Source: Methylococcaceae bacterium
GTDB taxonomy: Bacteria; Pseudomonadota; Gammaproteobacteria; Methylococcales; Methylomonadaceae
Direction: 5' to 3'
Assembly: GCA_013140705.1 (NCBI GenBank)
Contig: JABFSH010000001.1
Location: 99,985-163,984, forward strand
Length of the DNA stretch: 64,000 nt
The position numbers and the translations under genes were made by a program. A model generated the notes under the pieces. The model did not search any database. It saw nothing but the letters and a program-made list of their open reading frames with translations, and was not told the DNA's origin. Position 1 is the stretch's first letter. Each line of letters starts with the position of its first letter. Below are positions 27,320 to 36,616 of the stretch, piece by piece.

Positions 27320-28387
27320 ATGTGGATATTTGATTTCAACAAATTGCAATTTTTGTTGAGGCCCAGTGCCCACGGCAAGCATTTTGGCCATCCATCGCGT
27401 TATGCCTGGATTTTACTGCTCATACTCATACTTGCCGTTTTTACCGGGAAGGGACTGCTCAAATCGCCAATATTGTCCTCATCTCGCCAACCGCGTCTGG
27501 AAGATCACTATTTCATGACAACGGATAATGCGAAACTTGCGGTTCGTCGCTGGTTTCCGGACAAACAACCCATAAAAGCCGTAATTATAGCCCTGCACGG
27601 ATTCAACGATTACAGCAACTTTTTTAATGGTCCCGGTAATTATCTTAAAGAATTTGGCATTGCATCTTATGCTTATGATCAGAGCGGCTTTGGTAGTTCA
27701 CCGGGACGCGGTTATTGGACGGAAATCGATGTATCGACCCGTGATCTTACCGAAATTTCTCAACTAATTCGAAAACGGCATCCGTGCATACCGCTTTATT
27801 TGCTGGGCGAAAGCATGGGTGCTGCTGAAATTATCGTTACCTTAGCCGATGACCAACCACCGCCTGTCGACGGTGTTATTTTATCGTCACCAGCTGTCTG
27901 GGCTTGGGAATACATTCCATGGTATCAGAGAATCGGCTTGTGGCTAGCGGCACATACCGTACCTTGGCTGGAATTGACCGGTACCGGTCTGCATCTTATT
28001 CCATCTGATAATATCAAGATGTTGCGCGAACTCAGTCACGATCCACTCGTATTAAAAAAATCGCGCATCAGTACCATCTATGGTCTTGCCGATCTAATGA
28101 ACCAGGCCTTTAAAAAAGCCAAGCACCTGGAGAAGCCGGCACTCGTGCTTTATGGTGATCGCGATCAAATTGTTCCCAAGAAGTCTGTTTTTCGTATGCT
28201 CAAAGAAGTGCCTGCAGAACGAGAATGGCATATCGCGTTGTATGAAAACGGTTATCACTTGCTGTTACGAGACATGGAGGCTTCCACCTACTGGCGAGAC
28301 ATTGCTGCCTGGATCGATAATCCCGGCAGCCCTCTGCCTTCAGGAGCAGATCAGAGAGCAGCGGTATTTTTTAATCGGTCGCATTAA
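27320..28387 (+). CDS. membrane-anchored alpha/beta hydrolase, monoacylglycerol lipase-like
   Basis: Serine hydrolase of 355 residues. An N-terminal membrane anchor (YAWILLLILILAVFTGKGLL, residues about 30-50) precedes an alpha/beta-hydrolase domain with the oxyanion sequence ALHGFNDYS, the nucleophile elbow GESMG and the late catalytic regions LYGDRDQIV and NGYHLLLRD. The domain resembles monoglyceride lipase/lysophospholipase. With a basic N-terminus, the catalytic part would face the periplasm. It may be read from the same transcript as the GH5 gene, but a 134-base gap separates them. Confidence 0.8.
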   Translation: MWIFDFNKLQFLLRPSAHGKHFGHPSRYAWILLLILILAVFTGKGLLKSPILSSSRQPRLEDHYFMTTDNAKLAVRRWFPDKQPIKAVIIALHGFNDYSNFFNGPGNYLKEFGIASYAYDQSGFGSSPGRGYWTEIDVSTRDLTEISQLIRKRHPCIPLYLLGESMGAAEIIVTLADDQPPPVDGVILSSPAVWAWEYIPWYQRIGLWLAAHTVPWLELTGTGLHLIPSDNIKMLRELSHDPLVLKKSRISTIYGLADLMNQAFKKAKHLEKPALVLYGDRDQIVPKKSVFRMLKEVPAEREWHIALYENGYHLLLRDMEASTYWRDIAAWIDNPGSPLPSGADQRAAVFFNRSH

Positions 28388-28416
28388 TTCTCTTGACGCT
28401 GCGCCGATCTTTTACG

Positions 28417-28450
28417 CATGACTCTGGGCATGAAACTACCCAGAGTCATG
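28417..28450. terminator. strong hairpin between convergent genes
   Basis: A perfect 12-bp stem (CATGACTCTGGG at 28417-28428, CCCAGAGTCATG at 28439-28450) with a 10-nt loop lies between the hydrolase and the leftward Lpp-like gene. Neither side has a good T-run, but its symmetry and location fit a shared terminator. Confidence 0.7.
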
Positions 28451-28466
28451 AAAATGCTCAAATGAA

Positions 28467-28745
28467 TTATTTCATCATCGATCTTCTAAAGGTTCTGTCC
28501 AGCTTACCATTCGCTTCTTGAGATAATTCAGCCGCGCGGTTCGCAGCCGCTTCTGCAGACTCTGCCTTGGCAGCAGCATCCGATGCTGTTGATTTTGCGC
28601 TGGCGGCATCAGCTGATGCCTGTTTAATTGATGTATCCAGGCCATTAACCTGCGTTTGAATATTTTCGACATCTGACGTTGTCGCACATCCGGCAACCAG
28701 ACTGAAAAGCGCTAAAATCAATGATACTTTCACTTTATTTTTCAT
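28467..28745 (-). CDS. Lpp-like alanine-rich lipoprotein
   Basis: Small lipoprotein of 92 residues. The signal peptide ends in the lipobox VAGC, followed by ATTSDVENIQTQVNGLDTSIKQ and a long alanine-rich coiled coil with AAAKAESAEAAANRAAE. The C-terminus is basic and ends in lysine, as in the murein lipoprotein Lpp, whose terminal lysine is linked to peptidoglycan. It resembles the Lpp/OprI class of outer membrane lipoproteins. An L,D-transpeptidase is encoded elsewhere in this window. Covalent linkage is inferred. Confidence 0.8.
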   Translation of the reverse strand: MKNKVKVSLILALFSLVAGCATTSDVENIQTQVNGLDTSIKQASADAASAKSTASDAAAKAESAEAAANRAAELSQEANGKLDRTFRRSMMK

Positions 28746-28809
28746 CGTAGCTTCCCCATTTCTTTATATTTACTGTGAACCGGCATTATACATTGCTTGA
28801 TACAAATAG

Positions 28810-29202
28810 TTAGAATTGAATAGACAAACGTTGCAGTCCCACGGTTGTTTGATAATAAAGGTAAATCCAGGCGCTTAACGCTGTTCCATTATTCAAACAA
28901 ACCGTCTGTTGTTTACGGCAGTATTCATGAGGTTCAGGGAATTCGGGACTGCATTCTTCGTACCGATCCAGATAGGATAACACCGCATCGGCATCCCGAA
29001 GCACATATACTTCACCGTCAACGCTATCATCCGGATTGTCAGAAGGGATGACGCCGGGATAATAATCGATTTGATAAAGCTTTCCGTAATAACGGGCCGT
29101 ATCGATAAAGTCGGCGTGTCGCGCTAAAAAATGATGCTCCTGACTGTTGGAAGTTCGTTTTAGCGTACCATAAACGAATAGATAGTTAAGATCGCGGATC
29201 AA
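28810..29202 (-). CDS. gamma-glutamylcyclotransferase-like (AIG2/GGCT fold) protein
   Basis: Protein of 130 residues with a GGCT fold. It carries the family start LFVYGTLKR and a likely catalytic glutamate in YLDRYEECSPEFP. GYGTL-type proteins release 5-oxoproline from gamma-glutamyl compounds or act as related cyclotransferases. The start is a TTG at 29202, with no ATG available before the YGTL strand. Its ribosome site is weak. No operon partner is obvious; the metal transporter pair upstream ends 56 bases away on the same strand. Confidence 0.78.
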   Translation of the reverse strand: MIRDLNYLFVYGTLKRTSNSQEHHFLARHADFIDTARYYGKLYQIDYYPGVIPSDNPDDSVDGEVYVLRDADAVLSYLDRYEECSPEFPEPHEYCRKQQTVCLNNGTALSAWIYLYYQTTVGLQRLSIQF

Positions 29203-29258
29203 GTTAATCGATGAATCTCAAGGTGGGCAACAGGGACAACCATGAAGCCGATACCCTA

Positions 29259-29990
29259 TCACGCAAAAGAGCATGACCAGCCTACTTTTGCCGCATAACT
29301 GCAATAGGCACGGTAAGCAGTGAAAGAAGACAATGCAAGAAAAATAATACCGCTAATCTTGTGGAGCCAGACCAGGGGAATTTTTTGCAAAACCGTGCGA
29401 CCTGCCAAAATACCAACCGCAGAAGTCGATGCCAACGCCAGTGTCGAACCTAACCAGACGGCCGCAGGGGCAGCCGCGCTACTTAAACCAACCACAGCCA
29501 GTTGCGTTTTATCACCAAATTCAGCCAGCGTAATCAATAAAAATGTGGTAAAAAAAATGCCATGACCGGTTTTTTCCTTGATTTCTTCATCTTCATCGTC
29601 CTCGACAACCCGTAACGAATGAATGCCAAATCCGGCAAAAAGAACAGTCACAGCGGCTGCTACAACATAGTCCGGTAACCAACTGGCAATGGCGACACCA
29701 AAAATAACCGCCAGACTGTTCAGGAAGGCAAACGCGGTAATCGCACCCAATATTATCGGAAGTGCACGATGTTTAGAGGCTAATGTCATACACACCAATT
29801 GACTTTTATCACCCATTTCCGCAGCGACAATTAAAGCAAAACTGGTTGCAGCGGTAGCCGACATCTCGGCAACATTACCGCTGGTCAATACCAATAAAAA
29901 TGAATGATAGTGGTTTTGAATCGTGTCGGCGCAATGCGCTATCGTGTCAAGCGACAACAAATTTTGTTCAGCGTTTTGAAGTATATTCAT
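29259..29990 (-). CDS. GDT1/TMEM165 family (UPF0016) cation transporter
   Basis: Membrane protein of 243 residues with about six helices and the two hallmark motifs EMGDKSQL (first half) and EFGDKTQL (second half) of the GDT1/TMEM165 family. These proteins export manganese, or exchange Ca2+/Mn2+ for protons; in bacteria Mn2+ export is the usual role. An acidic linker (EDDEDEEIKEK) separates the halves. About 40 residues precede the first motif, longer than usual, so a later start is possible. It is 17 bases downstream of the ZIP gene and co-transcribed with it. Confidence 0.88.
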   Translation of the reverse strand: MNILQNAEQNLLSLDTIAHCADTIQNHYHSFLLVLTSGNVAEMSATAATSFALIVAAEMGDKSQLVCMTLASKHRALPIILGAITAFAFLNSLAVIFGVAIASWLPDYVVAAAVTVLFAGFGIHSLRVVEDDEDEEIKEKTGHGIFFTTFLLITLAEFGDKTQLAVVGLSSAAAPAAVWLGSTLALASTSAVGILAGRTVLQKIPLVWLHKISGIIFLALSSFTAYRAYCSYAAKVGWSCSFA

Positions 29991-30007
29991 CAGCCCAGGC
30001 TTGTCGC

Positions 30008-30958
30008 TCAGTTCAACATATTGTCTAACGTCATCATAATGATAAAACCGATCATCAACGAGAATGTTGCAAAGCGCGAACGTCCATTGCTATGCGTTTC
30101 CGGAATAATTTCTTCACTGATGACAAACAACATCGCTCCGGCAGCAAATCCCATCGCAATCGGTAGAATGGGTTGAAATATGGTGACCATGGTAATACCC
30201 AGTAATCCACCGACGGGTTCAACCAAACCGGTAACAGTGGCTATGCCCACTGCACGCCATTTGTTGTAGCCCAAGCCCACCAGTGGCAAAGCGACCGCGA
30301 GGCCCTCGGGAATGTTTTGTAAGGCAATGGCAATGGCTAAAACCACTCCGTTTTTCATTTCGCCGGAACCAAAACTCACGCCGACCGACATACCTTCAGG
30401 AAAATTGTGGATCGTGATGGCAATAATAAATAGCCATATTTTTTTCAATGACGTTAACTGCGTATCCGATACCGAATCAAAACGTACATGCGGCAACTGA
30501 CGATCGGCATAATGAAGAAAGATGGCTCCAAACAACATGCCTAGAGAAACGATATAAATACCTTTTCCTGGCCAGATCAGATTACCGTATGCCATACCGG
30601 GCACCAGCAGGGAAAAGGCAGTAGCCGCCAACATCACACCAGCGGCAGCACCCAGCATGCTGTTAAATAAATTGTTGGAAATATTCTTAAAAAACAATGC
30701 GGGTAAGGCGCCAACGCCGGTAGCCAGCCCTGCGAGAATGCTGGCCAGAAAACCAATAACCACTATCTTGCCAAAGATGAGGTATAAGGCACCAAAGACC
30801 ACGACCTGTGACAACAAAAACAGTCCTGCAAATGTCGCCCAGCGTTTTACCGGTGGCATCAACATGATTTGTTGGTAGTATTCATTGGCTTGTAAATTGG
30901 CTATCAGACTTGCAAAATAGCGCTGCAGTTTTTCTACTGTATCAGTTGTCAATGTCAT
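30008..30958 (-). CDS. ZIP family divalent metal transporter
   Basis: Metal transporter of 316 residues in the ZIP family. The metal-binding helix motifs HNFPEG and QNIPEG are plainly present in consecutive helices, and a third motif, EEIIPETHS, closes the transport domain. About eight helices are predicted. ZIP proteins bring zinc, iron or manganese into the cytoplasm. An extra N-terminal portion of some 75 residues (LQRYFASLIANLQANEYYQ and one helix) is not part of the core. Upstream a TATAAT lies at 31005-31000 on the minus strand, 42 bases before the start. It shares a transcript with a GDT1-type exporter, so the pair could set manganese level. Confidence 0.88.
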   Translation of the reverse strand: MTLTTDTVEKLQRYFASLIANLQANEYYQQIMLMPPVKRWATFAGLFLLSQVVVFGALYLIFGKIVVIGFLASILAGLATGVGALPALFFKNISNNLFNSMLGAAAGVMLAATAFSLLVPGMAYGNLIWPGKGIYIVSLGMLFGAIFLHYADRQLPHVRFDSVSDTQLTSLKKIWLFIIAITIHNFPEGMSVGVSFGSGEMKNGVVLAIAIALQNIPEGLAVALPLVGLGYNKWRAVGIATVTGLVEPVGGLLGITMVTIFQPILPIAMGFAAGAMLFVISEEIIPETHSNGRSRFATFSLMIGFIIMMTLDNMLN

Positions 30959-31309
30959 AAACGTACCCGGGTCAGCTGAATTCGAAATTGAGGGCTGGCA
31001 TTATATCGAATAGCCAGAGTTTTGTATGGTTATTATCGGGTTGATCGAAGCGGCTTTTACTGGCCCAGGATGACAGCAGTGCATTTGAATTAGCGAAGTT
31101 GCTATTTAAGTGACCACTGGTGGCGGTGTCGAATCGACTAACGGGCTTCGATTCCACGCAGCGAACAGCTTAAGTCAACCGCATTGTGACTTGACAGATG
31201 ATACCCATAGCAACGTCCAATCCTTAAAAAGGAAAATTACAAAAAAATTACTACTGAGTGCTAAATAGCTTTATGCTATCCGCAAAAAACAATCAATCTG
31301 GAGGATGCT
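30959..31309. other. divergent promoter region
   Basis: About 350 bases between the ZIP gene and the TIGR02647 gene. On the minus strand TATAAT at 31005-31000 is a good -10 candidate for the ZIP-GDT1 unit, though the -35 is poor. On the plus strand a TTGACA at 31191-31196 lacks a matching -10. No manganese riboswitch could be recognised by eye. Confidence 0.4.
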
Positions 31310-31549
31310 ATGCCCTACACACAAGATATCGTGGAAGAACTGAATATACTCGTTCGCTATAACCTGACCACCACGCAAGAAGGACTCAAGGTTCACAAAA
31401 CGGCTGCCCCTGATGTTATTGCTGCAACCCAACGCCTCTTTAGCAAGGGCCTAATTACTCGCGAAGACGGCGGCTACCTGACCCATTTGGGACTGGAAGC
31501 CGCTGAGCGAGCGCAAGCCATTCTGGACATTTTGAAACCAACCTCTTAA
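31310..31549 (+). CDS. TIGR02647 family small protein
   Basis: Protein of 79 residues matching the gammaproteobacterial TIGR02647 family: MPYTQDIVEELNILVRYNL at the start, then TQRLFSKGLITREDGGYLTHLG, which looks like a winged-helix fragment, and a helical end. An excellent GGAGGA ribosome site precedes the ATG. The function is unknown; DNA binding is suggested by the predicted fold only. It lies just upstream of the TIGR00266 gene. Confidence 0.8.
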   Translation: MPYTQDIVEELNILVRYNLTTTQEGLKVHKTAAPDVIAATQRLFSKGLITREDGGYLTHLGLEAAERAQAILDILKPTS

Positions 31550-31602
31550 CATCGATAAATCACCGTGTTTTTTGATTCTTATCATTACGAGACCAACCGC
31601 AC

Positions 31603-32307
31603 ATGACACAATTTACAGTAACTGGCGACGTTGATCCTTTTTTACATGTCAGCCTCATGCGTGGTGAAAAAATCATTTGTGAATCCAACGCCATGGTGAT
31701 GATGGAAAGCACGCTGGAATTAAAAGGCAAAATGACCGGTGGACTCGGTAGCGCGCTTATGCGTCGTTTTGCCAATGATGAATCACTTTTTCAGCAACAC
31801 ATTGAAGCAGTCCATGGCGACGGAGATTGTTTGTTATCTCCCACCTTGCCAGGGGCCATACAGGTCGTTGATGTCGGCAGTACCCATTACATGATTAGCG
31901 ATGGTGCCTTTGTTGCTGCCGAGAGCGGTGTCAATCTGAGCGTGCGCACACAGAACCTGGGCAGCGCTGCTTTTGGCCAAACTGGCGGTTTTTTTATCTG
32001 CGAAGCAACCGGCACAGGCAAACTAGCGGTCTCGGGATTCGGTTCCAGCTTCGTCATCGATGTTGAACCCGGCAAGGATGTCATTATCGACAATGCCCAT
32101 GTGGTCGCGTGGGATAGCCGCTTACATCATGAAATTTCAGTAACGACCGGAAAATCTGGCGGGCTGCTGGGTTCGCTGGTTAATAGTGTCACCAGCGGCG
32201 AAGGCATGGTGTTAAAATTCTCCGGCCAGGGTAAAGTCATTATATGTTCCAGAAATCGTGATACTTTTACGTCCTGGTTATTGAAGGCCTTGCCTGGAAA
32301 TAATTAA
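31603..32307 (+). CDS. TIGR00266/AIM24 family protein
   Basis: Protein of 234 residues in the TIGR00266 (AIM24-like) family, which forms a beta-rich barrel of stacked glycine-containing strands. Evidence includes VMMESTLELKGKMTGGLGSALMRRF, the central GGFFICEATGTGKLAVSGFG and the end GEGMVLKFSGQGKVIICSRN. No enzymatic role is established. It follows the TIGR02647 gene after 53 bases and precedes dnaE. Cytoplasmic, no signal peptide. Confidence 0.85.
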   Translation: MTQFTVTGDVDPFLHVSLMRGEKIICESNAMVMMESTLELKGKMTGGLGSALMRRFANDESLFQQHIEAVHGDGDCLLSPTLPGAIQVVDVGSTHYMISDGAFVAAESGVNLSVRTQNLGSAAFGQTGGFFICEATGTGKLAVSGFGSSFVIDVEPGKDVIIDNAHVVAWDSRLHHEISVTTGKSGGLLGSLVNSVTSGEGMVLKFSGQGKVIICSRNRDTFTSWLLKALPGNN

Positions 32308-32422
32308 CAAAACCCCGGCGGCGGCGCTTGATTTCCGATAAGGAATGACCATCGCTCAAACTCGTAACCACGGCAAGGACAGCCTAAACCATGACACCCC
32401 TTGTTTCCAATCATCATCCTGC

Positions 32423-35400
32423 ATGCAACCCGCATTTGTTCATTTAAGGCTGCACACCGAATTTTCACTCGTTGATGGCATTGTTAAAATCAAGCCAATG
32501 GTCAAACGGCTGGCTGAAATGAATATGCCGGCGATTGCCGTCACTGACCAGTCAAATTTATTTGGTTTGGTCAAATTTTATAAAGCAGCTTTAGCTCAGG
32601 GCATCAAACCGATTGCAGGTTCTGATGTTCTTATTTACAACCCTGAAGAACCGGCAAACCCTTATCGATTAACGCTGCTGATTAAAAATCGCGCGGGTTA
32701 TATCACACTCACCGAACTCATTTCCTTAGCCTATCAGGAAGGACAACACCAAGGCATTCCAATGCTGAGACGCGAATGGCTGGAGCTAAATCATGGCGGT
32801 TTGATTGCCCTGTCCGGCGGCATGCAAGGCGATATCGGCAAGGCGTTATTGTCGGGCAATGCAGAAACCGCACTGCAATTTGCCGATCAATGGAGTGCAC
32901 TGTTTGAACAAAGCTTTTATCTGGAATTGCAGCGCGTTGGCAAGCCCGAAGAAGAAACCTATATCGCGGCTGCCGTCGATCTGGCCGTAAAAACCGGTTT
33001 ACCGGTGGTGGCTACCAATGATGTCCGTTTTATTCATCAACCGGATTTTGCCGCTCATGAAGTGCGGGTCTGTATTAATCAGGGACGCGTTCTTGATGAT
33101 AACCGCCGCCCCAAAGACTATACCGAACAACAATATCTGCGCAGCGCAGAGGAAATGCAGGCACTGTTCAATGACATTCCCGAGGCGCTGGAAAATACCG
33201 TTGAAATCGCCAAGCGCTGCAATCTGGAATTGCAGCTAGGCAAAAACTATTTGCCGGATTTTCCGGTACCCGAAGGCCTCACGCTAGACGAATTAATGGC
33301 CAATGCCGCCAAAAAGGGGCTAGAAGAACGCTTGCAGCAATACCCGGCTTTCGGCAAAGGCACCGAGGCAGAAAATCGACAAGTGTACTACGAACGTCTG
33401 GACACCGAATTACAGGTTATCTCCAACATGGGTTTTGCCGGCTATTTCATGATCGTTGCCGATTTTATCCAGTGGGCGAAAAACAATTTAATTCCCGTCG
33501 GTCCCGGTCGTGGTTCCGGAGCCGGATCCTTAGTCGCGTACGCTCTAAAAATCACCGATCTTGATCCTATCGAATTTGATTTATTATTTGAGCGTTTTTT
33601 AAATCCTGAACGGGTATCGATGCCCGACTTCGATATCGATTTTTGCATGGACAGGCGCGACGAAGTCATTGACTACGTTGCGCGCCATTATGGGCGGGAT
33701 CATGTAGCGCAAATCATCACGTACGGTTCAATGGCGGCGAAGGCCGTCATTCGCGATGTCGGCCGCGTCATGGGCTTTGCCTATGGTTTTGTCGATCGAC
33801 TGGCGAAACTGGTGCCCTTTGAAATCGGCATGACGCTCGCCAAAGCTTTGAAAGACAGCACAGAACTCAAACAGTTATACGATACCGAAGAAGAAGTAAA
33901 AGGCCTCATCGACATGGCCCTGACTCTGGAAGGAACAGCCCGCAACGCCGGAAAGCACGCGGGAGGCGTGGTGATCTCTCCGACCAAGCTGACCGATTTC
34001 ACTCCCCTGTACTGTGAACAGGGAGGCGGCAATCTGGTCACTCAATTCGATAAAGATGACGTCGAAGCCGTCGGTTTGGTTAAATTTGACTTTTTGGGCT
34101 TGCGTACGCTGACCATCATTGACTGGGCGCTGCAAACGATTAACCAGAAAAAGCAACAACAGGGTGAGCCCCTAGTCGATATTACGACCATTCCCCGTGA
34201 TGACGCCAAATCCTACGAGCTGTTAAAAAAGGGCCAAACCACTGCCGTATTCCAGCTGGAATCGCGCGGCATGAAGGAGCTGATCAAAAAACTCAAACCG
34301 GACTGTTTTGACGATATTATCGCACTCGTGGCGCTGTTTAGGCCGGGCCCATTGGAATCGGGCATGGTGGATGATTACATCAATGTCAAGCATGGCGCCA
34401 AAGCCGAATATGCCCATCCCTTGCTGGTGCCCATTCTGAAACCCACCAATGGCGTTATTCTGTATCAGGAGCAGGTAATGCAGATCGCCAGAGAACTGGC
34501 CTTGTATACACTGGGCGGCGCCGATATGTTACGGCGAGCGATGGGTAAGAAAAAACCCGAGGAAATGGCCAAACAGCGTGAAATCTTTACCGAAGGTGCG
34601 GTTGCTAATCAGGTCGAAGAAAAAATTGCCACCTACGTCTTCGATTTGATGGAAAAATTTGCCGGCTATGGTTTTAACAAATCGCACTCGGCTGCCTATG
34701 CCCTGGTAGCCTATCAAACCGCCTGGTTAAAGGCTCATTATCCGGCCGCATTTATGGCGGCGGTATTGTCCTCCGATATGGACAATACCGACAAGGTCGT
34801 CGTACTGATTGAAGAATGCCGGCAAATGAAGCTGGCTATCAGCCCACCGAATATCAACATCTCCAACTATCGCTTCACCGTCAATGAAGACAATCACATC
34901 GTCTATGGCTTGGGCGCTATCAAGGGCGTGGGTGAAGCCGCTATTGAAGACATGCTCATCGAAAGAAAAGCATCTGGCCGCTTTACCGGACTTTATAACC
35001 TGTGCAAACGCGTTGATTTAAGAAAGGTCAACCGCCGCGTGCTGGAAGCGCTTATAAAAGCAGGCGCTTTTGATATGTTTGATGATAATCGAGCCCAACA
35101 TCTGGCAGAACTGTCGACCGTACTCAAAGTAGCCGAACAGCATGGCAAAATGGCCGAAACCGGTCAGAACGATATTTTTGGATTGGCCGTGACCGCCGAC
35201 AACGCAGAGGACAATGAAGAAATCTATAGCACGTTCGTCGAACCCTGGACGGAAAACGAGCTGCTTGCGGCCGAAAAACTGACTTTGGGGCTTTTTTTAA
35301 CCGGTCACCCCATAAATCAATATGAAGCAGAAATCCGGCAGTTTACTCATGGCACTATTGGATCATTACAAACCGAAGTTGAGCGTGCTCGCGGTAATAT

Positions 35401-35917
35401 GACGGCCCGCGTTGCTGGTTTAGTTGTGGAAATACGCACACGTCAGACCCGACAAGGCAAAAACATGGGTTTTGCCACGCTCGACGATAGAACCGGCCGA
35501 CTTGAAATCGCTGCCTTCAGCGAAATCTACGAAAAGTACCGGGATATTTTTTATCGAGATAATCTGCTGATTGCCGAAGGATCGCTGGGTGTCGATGATT
35601 ACCTGGGAACCTTGCGCTTAACCATTGAAAAACTCTACAGCATGGAACAAGCCAGAGAATCGTTCGCGCGATCCATCCAATTAACCTGGACAGCAACCCA
35701 TTCTGTATCTAAAAACAGTCAATTGCTTACGCAATTGAACACTGTATTAAAACCTTTCAAGGGAGGGGCTTGCCTGATCAACTTAAGCTACGCTTCCGAA
35801 AACGCAAAGGCTACGCTACAAATGAATGACGAGTGGCGTGTTCATCCTACCGATGAACTCATTACCCGCTTAAAATGGCTGTTGGGCAACGATGCTGTTG
35901 ACATTAAATATAAATAG
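32423..35917 (+). CDS. dnaE: DNA polymerase III alpha subunit
   Basis: Catalytic subunit of the replicative polymerase, 1164 residues from ATG at 32423. In order: an N-terminal PHP domain (FVHLRLHTEFSLVDG), the C-family polymerase core with catalytic aspartates in MPDFDIDFCMDRRDE, finger residues in FRPGPLESGM and NKSHSAAYA, then helix-hairpin-helix, OB-fold (VAGLVVEIRTRQTRQGKNM) and the C-terminal domain. The length fits DnaE1 of gammaproteobacteria. An in-frame ATG at 32345 would add 26 residues unlike the family, which normally starts close to FVHLR; neither start has an ideal ribosome site. The stop is 3 bases from the convergent Uma2 gene. Confidence 0.96.
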   Translation: MQPAFVHLRLHTEFSLVDGIVKIKPMVKRLAEMNMPAIAVTDQSNLFGLVKFYKAALAQGIKPIAGSDVLIYNPEEPANPYRLTLLIKNRAGYITLTELISLAYQEGQHQGIPMLRREWLELNHGGLIALSGGMQGDIGKALLSGNAETALQFADQWSALFEQSFYLELQRVGKPEEETYIAAAVDLAVKTGLPVVATNDVRFIHQPDFAAHEVRVCINQGRVLDDNRRPKDYTEQQYLRSAEEMQALFNDIPEALENTVEIAKRCNLELQLGKNYLPDFPVPEGLTLDELMANAAKKGLEERLQQYPAFGKGTEAENRQVYYERLDTELQVISNMGFAGYFMIVADFIQWAKNNLIPVGPGRGSGAGSLVAYALKITDLDPIEFDLLFERFLNPERVSMPDFDIDFCMDRRDEVIDYVARHYGRDHVAQIITYGSMAAKAVIRDVGRVMGFAYGFVDRLAKLVPFEIGMTLAKALKDSTELKQLYDTEEEVKGLIDMALTLEGTARNAGKHAGGVVISPTKLTDFTPLYCEQGGGNLVTQFDKDDVEAVGLVKFDFLGLRTLTIIDWALQTINQKKQQQGEPLVDITTIPRDDAKSYELLKKGQTTAVFQLESRGMKELIKKLKPDCFDDIIALVALFRPGPLESGMVDDYINVKHGAKAEYAHPLLVPILKPTNGVILYQEQVMQIARELALYTLGGADMLRRAMGKKKPEEMAKQREIFTEGAVANQVEEKIATYVFDLMEKFAGYGFNKSHSAAYALVAYQTAWLKAHYPAAFMAAVLSSDMDNTDKVVVLIEECRQMKLAISPPNINISNYRFTVNEDNHIVYGLGAIKGVGEAAIEDMLIERKASGRFTGLYNLCKRVDLRKVNRRVLEALIKAGAFDMFDDNRAQHLAELSTVLKVAEQHGKMAETGQNDIFGLAVTADNAEDNEEIYSTFVEPWTENELLAAEKLTLGLFLTGHPINQYEAEIRQFTHGTIGSLQTEVERARGNMTARVAGLVVEIRTRQTRQGKNMGFATLDDRTGRLEIAAFSEIYEKYRDIFYRDNLLIAEGSLGVDDYLGTLRLTIEKLYSMEQARESFARSIQLTWTATHSVSKNSQLLTQLNTVLKPFKGGACLINLSYASENAKATLQMNDEWRVHPTDELITRLKWLLGNDAVDIKYK

Positions 35918-35920
35918 CAA

Positions 35921-36517
35921 CTATTCAGACAGACGCTTTTCATCTCTGAATTCATTCATATCGGTATTGTCAACGCGGTCATAAATTTCTTCCACTGTTA
36001 GCGTTAAATCGATAGACTCAAACGTAACGGAATCGCCCAAAAAGTAATATTCAGACAACCAATGTTTGCTTTTACGAAGCACTTGAACCGAAATAAAATC
36101 GGGCTCAACCAGCACATATTCTACTAACGACGGCAGATTGATGTAACGTAGCAATTTGACGGTTTCATCAGTTTTCCGAGTTGACCGCGATAGTACTTCA
36201 ACAATAATGACCGGCGACGTTGAGAAATAATCATTTCCTGTCATTTTGCTGCAATCCACCACAACATCAGGATAAACGTAGTCTTTGCCTAAACGCACTT
36301 TCATGTCGGCCATAAAAGCAGTACACGGAGTGCCTTTAAGATGGTTTCTGAAATTGCCAAGAATATTCACGGCTATGCAGTTATGGTTATATCCCGCTCC
36401 GTCCATCGCATAAACCTGACCATCAATATATTCACGCTTAACCTCGGAAGTCGGCTCTGTTTTCAGATATTCTGCTTCGGTGAGAAAAATATTGTCATGG
36501 TCACTTTTTAATGCCAT
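35921..36517 (-). CDS. Uma2 family endonuclease-like protein (DUF820)
   Basis: Protein of 198 residues in the Uma2/DUF820 family, which has a PD-(D/E)xK nuclease fold. The opening TEAEYLKTEPTSEVKREYIDGQVYAM is characteristic. Candidate active-site residues are the aspartate in YPDVVVDCSK and the glutamate in IIVEVLSRSTRKTDE, followed by lysine. Such genes are frequent in cyanobacteria and methanotrophs and are often thought mobile. Nuclease activity is not demonstrated for most members. The gene stands tail to tail with dnaE. Confidence 0.82.
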   Translation of the reverse strand: MALKSDHDNIFLTEAEYLKTEPTSEVKREYIDGQVYAMDGAGYNHNCIAVNILGNFRNHLKGTPCTAFMADMKVRLGKDYVYPDVVVDCSKMTGNDYFSTSPVIIVEVLSRSTRKTDETVKLLRYINLPSLVEYVLVEPDFISVQVLRKSKHWLSEYYFLGDSVTFESIDLTLTVEEIYDRVDNTDMNEFRDEKRLSE

Positions 36518-36616
36518 GAATCGTTCTCCATAAATTGAATTTGATTAGCTGTCATTGTCTGGAAAGCGCGAAGTCAAAGCGGGCTTCTAACTTTAATTAA
36601 TCCAGTCGCTGTTTGC

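Noticed and set aside
30959..31309. Manganese riboswitch upstream of the ZIP-GDT1 operon
   Set aside because: Neither strand shows the conserved core by eye; a covariance search would decide.
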